The notes under the pieces were generated by a model that was given only the letters and a program-made list of their open reading frames with translations, had not been told where the DNA came from and did not search any database. From NCBI GenBank assembly GCA_034190875.2, contig CM067356.1, positions 59,196,325 through 59,260,324 of the forward strand: a DNA stretch of 64,000 nucleotides, given 5' to 3'. Positions within the stretch are counted from its first letter, which is position 1. Each line of letters opens with the position of its first letter. The position numbers were made by a program, and so were the translations under genes. This DNA is from Urechis unicinctus (Eukaryota; Annelida; Polychaeta; Xenopneusta; Urechidae). Positions 46,681-58,300 of this stretch are shown one piece after another.

Positions 46681-47790
46681 CTAAGCTGCACCACAAGGTG
46701 AATAGGCCCCTTACATAATCAAACTTACAGGAACCCAGACAGTGTTTGATGTGGCATCACATAATGCATGGTAACAATGCACAAAGAGCGTCCACATATA
46801 CCACTGTTAGGGAAAAGAAGTGGTTTAAAGTATTTGGTTATGAAAACTTCGTTGATGCGCATTGAGGATATGCAAATAATGCTACCTCTTCTCTCCAATA
46901 TCTTATTATTTCCAGTTGCCTAAAGACTGTTGCATCTCTGACTACCTGGTTTCGAGGTTTAAGCAAACAGCTTACAGCTATGCTAAGAGGGCTCACTACC
47001 GACAAACTATGTGAACACGCCCCTTGAGTTCAGTGCGTTGGTCATAACGTCTATCTTAATACCACAAGAAAAATTGGAGGCGCGGTCGTACCGGGCCAAA
47101 ACAGTGTCTGCATTAATTGGCTGCTCTCGCCACATGACGGTGGACGCGCTTGTATTGGTAAGTCAATTAGCGTTAGGTTTCATAGAATGACTATAAGTCA
47201 TTGTGTTGCACGGCAATATATATACACCCATCAAAGGCGACAAATGTTCGTTTACTGTTTGATGTAATGTTTTGTATGATTACATTACAAGTAAGATGAA
47301 CATTTGGCAAGGAGGATAAGTAGCAGTTTTTTGCGCGCGCATTCTATAGCAATCGGCACCATTTTCTATAAATGAGGCGATGCATTACGTCATCCACAAA
47401 TAAATACTGCCTGGTCTTGTCATTTGGATGCACGGCGTCATTTCTGCTTCATAGAGTATTGAATGATGAGTTTGCTAAAACCAACATAAAAAATGACATC
47501 AATATCCACCGAGTATAGCTTCCGGCACCTCCAATGCGATTTCACTCTAGAATACTTGCAGTCGCCTGTATTGTTATCCTAAACGACACAGTAGTACATG
47601 GCGCCAAATAAAGATGGCTTCACATCAGTCACGACTAGTGCGCCGAGCTCGTTACCTGTCAGCTTGTGCTCCTATATGTAGATGTAATATCTACTTTTGC
47701 TGTTCTATGGGTACCTATACATGGATGCTCTGCCAGAGAAGAGTGACAGCGGACAAATCGAACTTTGCTGACCCTATCGCTCTTACCTGA
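46681..47790. other. non-coding stretch
   Basis: No gene, long frame or clear repeat was recognised. Confidence 0.45.
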
Positions 47791-48364
47791 TGAATAATGA
47801 ACGCTATGAGAGATAGTGAGTGAGAGATCTACTGATGTTCCGTTGTAAGCCTGGTGTGTAATGGACGCTAAGAGAGATAGTGAGTGAGATGTCTACTGAT
47901 GTTCCGTTGTAAGCCTGGTGTGTAATGAACGCTAAGAGAGATAGTGAGTGAGAGATCTACTGATGTTCCGTTGTAAGCCTGGTGTGTAATGAACGCTAAG
48001 AGAGATAGTGAGTGAGATGTCGACTGATGTTCCGTTGTAAGCCTGGTGTGTAATGAACGCTAAGAGAGATAGTGAGTGAGAGATCTACTGATGTTGTAAG
48101 CCTGGTGTGTAATGGACCTAAGAGAGATAGTGAGTGAGAGATCTACTGATGTTCCGTTGTAAGCCTGGTGTGTAATGAACGCTAGAGATAGTGAGATGTG
48201 TCTACTGATGTTCCGTTGTAAGCCTGGTGTGTAATGAACGCTATGAGAGATAGTGAGTGAGATATCTACTGATGTTCCGTTGTAAGCCTGGTGTGTAATG
48301 AACGCTAAGAGAGATAGTGAGTGAGAGATCTACTGATGTCCCGTTGTAAGCCTGGTGTGTAATG
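47791..48364 (+). repeat. about 64-bp minisatellite, 9 copies with alternating variants
   Basis: Units read aatgaacgctaagagagata, gtgagtgagagatctactga or gtgagtgagatgtctactga, and tgttccgttgtaagcctggt. The agagatc and gatgtc variants alternate over much of the array, a two-unit higher-order pattern. Confidence 0.93.
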
Positions 48365-49642
48365 GAAGTGGCGGATTGAGTTCATGGATGAGAATGACAT
48401 TCAAGCCTCGTTATGGCTATTGGGGTATGAGCTATAAAACATGGGGGTATGTTTGACTGTGAGCCGTGCACGACGTCTTATTGACTATATTTATATAACC
48501 GACGTGCGCGGCTAGTTTGACTGTGCGCCATAGGCTTATTCTCAATCAGCAATCAGTGTATAAATGTTCTGATTAATGCTGTAATGACCATGGCCATGAT
48601 TGGTCAATTCTCAGCACCTGTGATGAACGATTGGTTGTTTCTAGTTGTCATGACAATGTGTGAATGATTTAGATCATTAGACCATAACCTCTTCCATACT
48701 ACGCTGGAGTACGAGATCCCATACCCATAGAAGACACCGAACAAGAACCGGATTGCTAATCACCAATGGAACTGGTCGCTAACAATATAACTGGCAATTC
48801 TAAATGGGCATTGAAATAGATGGAGTCACGCCCGTAAATGCGCAATGCTGTGTCTCTACAAATCTGCTTCTCGTTTCTCATATGTCAAAGGGCGATAAAG
48901 GCTTGTTCAATGTATAAGTTATTTGTGCCCCTTGGATACCCTAGCCTTACTAGATAATATGATATAAATAACTCAACATACGATCATTTGGTTATGTACG
49001 AGAGACCAAGAGCGACATATCATATCTGCCAACCTGATATTGTAAGCCACTAGCTATTTCACGGCAAGGCTTGCAATAAAGATCAATATCCTTTATCGTC
49101 GTCTTTTGTTCATGAGTATTTATTTTAGTCCAAGTTGATTGGGTGAAAAGAGTATCATTATATCACAATTAATTGCAACGTCAAAAATTATGTCATTAAG
49201 GTTTGAAAATGCACCATGTGAGAACGTCATGATTTACGTTTAGAATTGATCGGCTAGGTCCGCATTTTGAATGATTTGCTTTTTTCTGGCAGAAGCGGTT
49301 TTTACAAGACGAAGATATTCCCGAGGACGCTTTTATCTGAGCATCAGACAATCACGATTTTTCTCCCTAAAATTTAGAGATGCTTGGAGTCTTCTCAATG
49401 CCCAGGAATCGTTGAGTTTGTTTATGGATGTCACATAGATCCCCGTACGATCCGTCTTCTCAGTGACTCTCCTAATCAGGCCAGTGACATTTCATAGAAT
49501 AACAAATCTACAAACCGATCATTAACAATTGACCGCTTCACACATACAAAAACAATTTTCTGAATAAGCTTACTCTTCTGCTTTTAATAAATGACAGTCA
49601 TGCGTTGGGAGATTTTCTTTCAGAGATATAAAGTCCCGGTGG
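48365..49642. other. non-coding stretch
   Basis: No supported gene or array. Confidence 0.45.
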
Positions 49643-49860
49643 GTGGCTGAGTTGATGGCGGACCCAATCTGTTCCCCTGCATGTCATGTTGTCCTCATTC
49701 ATTGTGTATATGGTCGTTTATCATCCAACAAAGCCTTTGATCTTCCTCAGAGTCTCTCTTTGTTAGGACTATGTTAAATATAGCACAGCGAGTCGCTACG
49801 ATATTTGTTTTTATATTTGAAAAAGCATAAATGCTGACATCGCATTTCCCGGCAGGCAGC
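49643..49860 (+). repeat. dispersed repeat R2, copy 2
   Basis: See 44801-45005. The minus-strand frame 49695-49898 lies within it and has no recognised product. Confidence 0.9.
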
Positions 49861-49929
49861 TGCTTCGGATTCTCGGTATGATAAAGAGATACCTTCAATG
49901 GTTACCGAGTGGTGGATTTTGTAGAACTA

Positions 49930-51566
49930 TACATAATAATTCGTAAGGCTTCATGTATTATCAGATATTAGTTTCCCAACGCAGTGAATTGTGGTGACAA
50001 ATCATAGCGTATAACCATCTGGCAACTTCGTAATCATGACGTTATGATGCGTTCATAACGTCACTTCAGAAACGTGATGGCACGTCATTCCAAAGTGGAA
50101 ATCTCAAAGTTGAATTCAAGAATACGCTTGTCCGTAGATCGTTTGAGTTATTCGCCTGGAACTGTCAAAAATTCAACCAGTTTGAATGTTCAAATACGAT
50201 TTATTAAGCTTTTGTACATAACATGACTGCTGAACATCATCCATTGTGTGAACTGCATTTTCATTCACAACCTACAGGAGCTCCTATTGTTTGAACCTTT
50301 TATTAAAAAATTAACTCCCCTACTTCATCCAATCTTTGACCCCAACTCATCTATTCCTCTAGAAACAGCAGTTTAAATAGAAGTGCATTTTAACCTCCAT
50401 ATACAAGGATAAATGCTATTGATGCACAAATATAACAGTTGCAACTTTTAATGAAATTCACCACTGTGGTTAACTACAAAACAAAACTGTAATTTGACCA
50501 TTTTCAAAATGTATCTTTTTATATACTCGATACATACATAGTCTTGTTAATAAGAACAATGGCCATTAGGCAACAACCAGAATTAATTATGCGTCTCAAA
50601 TTTCACATAACAATATTGTTCTTTGAAAAACATCTCAACAAGTGAAGTTCAAACTCTCAAATCGCATTTCAATTCAGAACAATCAACAAACAAAAATATA
50701 TCAACGTTTACTGAGTGAATGGATTAACATGTATATATCCTGGTGGACCAGCCATACAGAGGGCAGGGCTGGGCTCTCATTTTCCAGTAAGCAGTGACAC
50801 CCATTAACCCTGGCCACCTGGCACTATTTCTGTTATGTTACATACCTCATATAATATGGTCATAACTTGTCCAGATATCCATTGCTAATTCTCAGATTCT
50901 ATATAAATTCAGGCACTTATTCTCACAACATGAAACAGATTCAACACCAAAAGTACAAATATCGTCATATGCATAAGCTACCCAAACAACTTAAATTGCC
51001 ATATTACAACCGCAAGCTGCTGCATCACGCGGCCATTGATTGCTTGCACTGGTACAGAGAGGCAAGCAACTGGCAAAGATGCCACCTGCTGGCTAACATC
51101 AGCTTTCAAAACTCATCAGACAATATTTGATCTTGGTGTGCAATAACCCACGTTTCACAGCTCTTCTCCCACCCCTGCGTTCCCTTCACTCATACCACCA
51201 GACCCCAGAGCCTTCCTAATCACTTGCCACGGAAATAAACATATCATAATGTACACTTGGATACTTTGACAACATCATAACGCCAACGATTCAACCTATT
51301 GAACCGGAAATTGTATCACAAAGAACGTGCACGTCACAGGATCCAACAGTTGCAAGATATGATATCACTCACATTAAAGAAGGGGAACTCAAACGCAGAG
51401 AGAAATGTCACAGTGAAAGAACAAAACATTTCGCCCAAATTCTCATTATTCACATTTCCCAACAAGAAATAAAGGCATCAGTCAACTTGTGAAGAATGAA
51501 TGAACGCAGTCTGGTGACATTCTGAGAGCTTACCAAGTCGCAGAATCAATGTCTAGAAAAGAGACT
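49930..51566 (-). other. 3' flank and possible 3' UTR of the BCR/ABR gene
   Basis: No coding frame supported. On the minus strand AATAAA words occur at 50299-50304 and 50200-50205, giving a possible 3' UTR of about 1.5 kb. Proof needs transcript data. Confidence 0.3.
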
Positions 51567-51708
51567 TGACTAGTAGTGTACAACAGCTTGCTACTCGCTC
51601 ACAGACATCAGCAACGTTACCAGAAATCAGTAGTGTACAACAGCTTGCTACTCACTGGCAGACATCAGCAACGTTACCAGAAATCAATGAGCAGTAACAT
51701 GGCTGAAG
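51567..51708 (+). repeat. about 66-bp tandem repeat, 2 copies (family shared with 54.7 kb)
   Basis: Units contain agtagtgtacaacagcttgc, tactcactggcagacatcag and caacgttaccagaaatca, identical or nearly so to the array at 54705-54866. Confidence 0.93.
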
Positions 51709-51813
51709 GAAAAAAAAATCCCAGGATTTCCACAGAATAATACAAAATAAGGTTACACATATATACACTGGGTTTGTTGTAAGTGGAAATGTTTGGCTAC
51801 AAGAAATCAACCG

Positions 51814-52048
51814 TTAGAACGTGGTAACCAACGATCTGGCCGAGTTGAAATCGACGCCTTTCTGTCTGAGTTGCAGGAAGTAGAGAAGGAGACCAGTCTG
51901 GATCATGGCATCGCGAGCGCCCAGCGTGAAGAGCTGGTCCAAGGGCAGTGATTCATTGTCTTTGCTGGCCGGCTTGAGAAGGGTGGGACCAAACACTGTG
52001 GCCAGATTGTGGAGAGACATCTTGTTGACAGAAGCTTGTTCAGCAATT
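51814..52048 (-). CDS. BCR/ABR: BCR/ABR last exon s (RhoGAP end, PDZ-type C-terminus)
   Basis: Acceptor gtggcctaacag. Encodes SVNKMSLHNLATVFGPTLL, then LLYFLQLRQKG, and ends SARSLVTTF at the stop 51814-51816. The last residues T-x-F fit a class I PDZ ligand. Confidence 0.95.
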
Positions 52049-55000
52049 CTGTTAGGCCACCCGGGGCATTAAGAGAATGTAGGTCAACCACAGGGCAGGA
52101 GGAGTTAGGAGGCAAATGGAACTCACAAGGGAACTTGTTCTGTTTTGTAATGCTCTGTATATATCTGTATTGTAATGCTCGGTATAGTTCTGGATTGTAA
52201 TGCTCTGTATGGTTCTGTATGTATAGTTCTGTATTGTAATGTTCTGTATAGTTCTGGATTGTAATGCTCTGTATAGTTCTGTAAGTATAGTTCTGTATTG
52301 TAATGCTCTGTATAGTTCTGTATTGTAATGCTCTGTATTGTTCTGTATTGTAATGCTCTGTATAAATCTGTATTGTAATGCTCTGTATAGTTCTGTATTG
52401 TTAATGATGATTAGCTTTGAACTCATCATTGTTATCACCATCATCATCAACATCATTTGCAACATTTATATTGATGGTAAGTGATGATGATGATGACAAT
52501 GATGATGATAAATGGACAATTAAGAGGATAAATGAAAAATGATGATGATGACAAGACTGATAATGACTGGCCAATGTTATTAAACACACTATAATCCATC
52601 CAATTTACCATCCAAAACAAAATATCCACAAAAGGGTAATGTTAGATAATGATCACAGAAATGGAGGTAATATAAGTTTGGTACAGACTTGAGTAGATGG
52701 TCGAGCATGAAGTAGACGGTGGTTTTATTTGGTTCAGGAAGCTGATAGATCAAAGACAACATGAACTTCTCCTTGGCCTCCACATCTGTCAGACCTAGAA
52801 TGACACATCCAACGTTAGTCAGAACTAGAATGACACATCCAACGTTAGTCAGACCTAGAATGACACATCCAACGTTAGTCAGACCTAGAATGACACATCC
52901 AACGTTAGTCAGAACTAGAATGACACATCCAACATTAGACAGAACTGGAATGACTCATCCAACGTTTGTCAGACCTAGAATGACACATCCAACGTTAGTC
53001 AGAACTAGAATGACACATCCAACATTAGTCAGAACTGGAATGACACATCCAACGTTAGTCGGCTGTTAATATGCCATACACTCCATCAGCCATTCAGTCA
53101 CATAACATTGATGGTGTCAACTTGGGAGTCAGTATTCATAATGACCAACATTGAGTGACACACCTGGTTAATATTACATACTGCAATCACCCTTTAACGA
53201 CTGAAAACAATCATCAGTTGAAATGATCATAGATATTGTTGACAGATCTACATGCGAGCAATGATAAACGTTGGTTTAACGGGGAGAGGTGGAAGCAGGC
53301 GACTACTGACTCATGCCCTTGATGAGGCTGGGGTAGAGCGTGTCCGTGAAGAGAGCTTCGGGGAGTTCTCGGAAGTAGAGCTTGAGGAGTCCGGTGAGGA
53401 CATTCACGTCGGTTTCCTTGGCGTGTTCTGACGCTCCTCGACTGTCTGTCACATTCAACCAATCAACGTTTATTCCTTCATTAATTACTGCTGGATTGAG
53501 GATCGTCAATGATTTTTGCAATTTTTATTTTGTTTCCACTTTGGCTTGCTGTGGAGATGACTAATATTGTATTTATCAATGTTCCATTGCCAGGATGTGA
53601 ATTCTTCTCCCTTACACGACTTCTACTGAGAACTGCTTCCTTCAGCGCTGATACTCACTTTTCTCAAACGCCTTTTTCAACCGTTGTATTTCTGCCGAGA
53701 CCCCAGATATTCTGTAAATTCCGATGTCATTTATCCCTGAAAAACACCCACAACAGCAGGAAATGTCACAAAAGCTACAAAAACACATTCACACAACAAC
53801 AATATTGCACAGGACTAGCACTTGCCTCTGGCTTCGATTTCCTTTACACAAGTGCTCACTACAACGGGCACCCGCGTCCCTTCTCGTCTGTAACAACAGG
53901 AGAGTTACCGCCATTAACCTTCACTTCAATGGTTTATCAATTGAAAAATGTCATAATGTATAACTTTAATGTTTATAGTTACCAAGCCAAGGAAATCATA
54001 ATGTATTACTTTAATGTTTATAGTTACCAAGCCAAGGAAATCATAATGTATTACTTTAATGTTTATAGTTACCAAGCCAAGGAAATCATTTGGTTCGAAA
54101 TATTGCTTTCAACCAACCATCGTTATTCAAGGGTTGATCATCAATATATTGAAATGTAACCAAGGGCGTAAAAACAAATGAACATTACAGACAAGTCACA
54201 AGCAGTTCTCACTTTGTGACGGTGCCGATTTTAACGCCGAATAAACCACTCTTGACAGCGGAGGGGGTTCTCTTCAATGTGATCTCGCGAGACATGTACC
54301 TCAACGAGATGATCAGTGATAGCTGCAGACAGGTACATACAGGTGCCATAACAAAACGGCTGCTACACCTTAACAAACACCCTTATCAACAGCTGCTACA
54401 CCTCACCAAACACCCTTATCAACAGCTGCTTCACCTCACCAAACACCCTTATCAACAGCTGATTCATCTCACCAAACACCCTTATCAACAGCTGCTTCAC
54501 CTCACCAAACACCCTTATAAGAAACTTCATATTGAACAAATCTATGAATTTAAAACATTGTGATCTTACTGAATTTATTGCAGCTGTAGAGTTTATAAAG
54601 TAAAAGAATTGATCATGCTACAGACATTGATACGTCTTTATTGGATGGTGTAAAAGTCACTCTGCTAATCGGTGATTAATACACCAATATACAGTGAATG
54701 TTTCAGAGATCAGCAACGTTACCAGAAATCAGTAGTGTACAACAGCTTGCTACTCACTGGCAGACACCAGCAACGTTACCAGAAATCAGTACTGTACAAC
54801 AGCTTGCTACTCACTGGCAGACATCAGCAACGTTACCAGAAATCAATGAGCAGTAACATGGCTGATGGATTTCAGACCATGCTCGTTTTTAGCTAGCGAT
54901 TTACATGGGAGTTATGATACTTATAAGTATTCTCTGCCTCTGACCAGACATTACATCAGTCTGTCTCCATACAGACATTACATCAGTCTGTCTCCCTACA

Positions 55001-55285
55001 GACATTACATCAGTCTGTCTCCCTACAGACATTACATCAGTCTGTCTCCCTACAGACATTACATCAGTCTGTCTCCCTACAGACATTACATCAGTCTGTC
55101 CCCCTACAGACATTACATCAGTCTATCCCCCTACAGACATTACATCAGTCTATCCCCCTACAGACATTACATCAGTCTGTCTCCCTACAGACATTACATC
55201 AGTCTGCCTACAGACATTACATCAGTCTGTCTCCCTACTGACCTGACATCAGTCTGTCCCCCTACAAACATTACATCTGACCCCT

Positions 55286-55350
<65 letters not shown>

Positions 55351-58300
55351 TACATCAGTCTTTCTCTTACCTCTTTGTTCAGCAAGACGCTCTCTTCGTG
55401 GAAATCTCCCCGTAGCCAGGCTTTACTCAACTGCACACACACAAAAAGTCATTTGACTTTCGCACAATGATGCAAATGAAATTGCAAGTTGAATCTTCCC
55501 CAGTATCAGATCTGTATGTCTTCCATGACGAAACAAAGCCCCATTTGGCCCATCTTATCATCAGACCATACACCATCTCGATTTACAGGCTTTCACCTCA
55601 AAATGTCTCGTAGGGAAGTCAATGAATTATTTTCCATTTGGTTGCTGCTGCTCAGTTAACAACATATTGAATAAGGTTAGAATCAGTGCTCAGCTGGAGC
55701 TTAGTTTATTGCACTCACCTCCAATGCACATTTGCCAACAAGGATTTCCGTTCCATTGACTAATTTGTAACACAGAATACGCAGTGTTTGGGATCCCTCC
55801 AGATCTATGTCAAAGTCCTAAACACACACAAGTAAACATGTTATGCATTTGCATGTCATGTGGAATAGTCATCTTATGAATATTCATATTTTACCACATG
55901 TTGATGCCGTCAATATGCATATTCATGAGATATATCGAAATATTTAAACAAAACGATGGACACCAAATAGGGCGGGATATAGACTCAACAACATCAACAC
56001 AGAACCAAATCTTAGAACCAAAAAACACACTATTCCTACAGAATTTCAACTACAAATTTATTCGGTTTCAAGATGTCGATTCCATGCAAGCATCTCAATC
56101 ACACTTATAAATGGCTGAAAAGTATACCTCATTCCAAATGGGCTCCAATGTGTTTGTGAGTATGTTTGTTTTTGCCCTGGGGAAGAAGTGACTGAATGTA
56201 TCAACTTCCATGATACAAAATACATCTGGAAGCAGAATATTTCACTGGCATTAGTCACTAAGGCAGCAGACACTGTAGCTTCTGCATGGTAAAGGATGGC
56301 GGGGTAATTCATAACATGAATTATCATTCGGGACTGGACTGAGTAACTCAAGACATGGATCATCATTTGGGACTTGGCGGGGATCTCACGATATGAATCA
56401 TCATTTGGGACTTGGCGGGGAACTCACGATATGAATCATCATTTGGGGCGGGGACTCACGGAATCGGGGAACTCACGATATGAATCATCATTTGGGACTT
56501 GGCGGGGAACTCACGATATGAATCATCATTTGGGACTTGGCGGGGAACTCATGATATGAATCATCATTTGGGACTTGGCGGGGAACTCACGATATGAATC
56601 ATCATTTGGGACTTGGCGGGGAACTCACGATATGAATCATCATTTGGGACTTGGCTCATATGAATCATCATTATGGACTTGGCGGGGAACTCATGACATA
56701 AATTATTATTTGGGACTCGACAGGGGAATTCATGGATCATCATAAGGGACTTGGCGGGGAACTCACTAAATGAATCATCATTTAGGACTCAGTGGGGGTA
56801 CTCACCTGACTTGGTTGTCAAACCCTGCAGTTTGTTGATGCTGACCATCAGGGATCCATAAAGTTGCTCCTCTTCTAAACCAAAATCTTTAATGGACACA
56901 AATTACAAGTTCATGAATCAATGTCAGAGGAAATGAGATCATTTATAAGCAACAGAGGACTGTTATTGATGCCATGTTTGAGAAGAGTACCCTCACCATC
57001 CCCAAAAGCCTGGAACCTAGGCAGCTGAAACGAAAGCAAATGTTCAGAAAAGACATCCATGTTTGACGGAAGTTATTCTCATCAATTACTTGATATTAAG
57101 ATTTGAAATCAGAACAATTTCTCACCTTCTCAGAGTTAACAATATTCTGCAATTCAGCTGCACTGAGCTGAACACCTTGAATTACTGTGGAAACAGATGG
57201 ATAACATGAAGACATCATTAATGTTCATCAAAATGAGCCAAAAATGGCATTTAACAATGAGTCTATGCAACATACAGCGGGCTATGACATCTCAACATTG
57301 GTATTATCATCATTATTTGACTCCATCATCAATGTCACCATCACTGTCATCACCATCAATGTCCTCACCATTAACAATGTCATCACCATCAATGTCACAT
57401 CATCAATAACGTCATCATCATCAATGTCACCATCATCAATAATGTCACCATCATCAATAATGTCACCATCATCATTAATGTCACCATCATCATCCTTATC
57501 ATGAAGAACAGCAGCAGTGAGGAGGCTGAACGGAGCAGTGAGATTGGAGGATTTACCTTTGGCTTGTAGTGCATCGATCGTTTCATGCCAGTTGACTCGC
57601 TCGTAGTCAGACGCCATGAGGAAGGTGTACGCCTTATCCGTTCTGCGGTTACGCAATCGCAGCGCCAGTTGTGGTGAGGTCAGCACTAGCTGGGCCTCCT
57701 GGGATGGGTTCAAGGTCAAAGGTGACAAATGTAGTCAAGATTAAAGCCAAACCAAGAACATTAGCCTCAAAGCTGTGACATTAGCCCTTCAGCAGTATGT
57801 GTGAAACAAAAGTCTGTGACAAAGTGTAAAAAACAAGAAGTCATGCTGGAAGACATCTCAAGAAGTCATACTGTATGGAAGACAAGTGAAGCGGTATTCA
57901 TACTGTATGGAAGACAAGTGAAGCGGTATGTGTGCAAACAAGAAGTCATACTGTATGGAAGACAAGTGAAGCGGTATGTGTAAAACAAGAAGTCATGCTG
58001 TATGGAAGACATGTGAAGCGGTATGTGTGCAACAAGAAGTCATGCTGTATGGAAGACAAGTGACGAATGACATGTGAGAGAGCGGTCAGTGAATGAGGTG
58101 TGTGTAGTGTAGAAGGTGACGGAGGAGCTTACCTGTTCAATCAGCTTCTTCTTGATCTTCTCCACTCGACTATTGTGACCCATGAGGGACCATTGTTTCT
58201 GTCACGACACAACGTCACAATGACATCACAATGACAACGGCACAATGACAACGTCATAATGATAATGTCACACTCTATAGGAGCGTGACCTACCTCATGT

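Noticed and set aside
47791-48364. CRISPR-like regular array
   Set aside because: Units are contiguous with no unique spacers, no cas genes exist, and the DNA is eukaryotic.
54865-55470. YRHYISLSP repeat protein on the plus strand
   Set aside because: Translation of the exon m donor-derived array and the AC tract.
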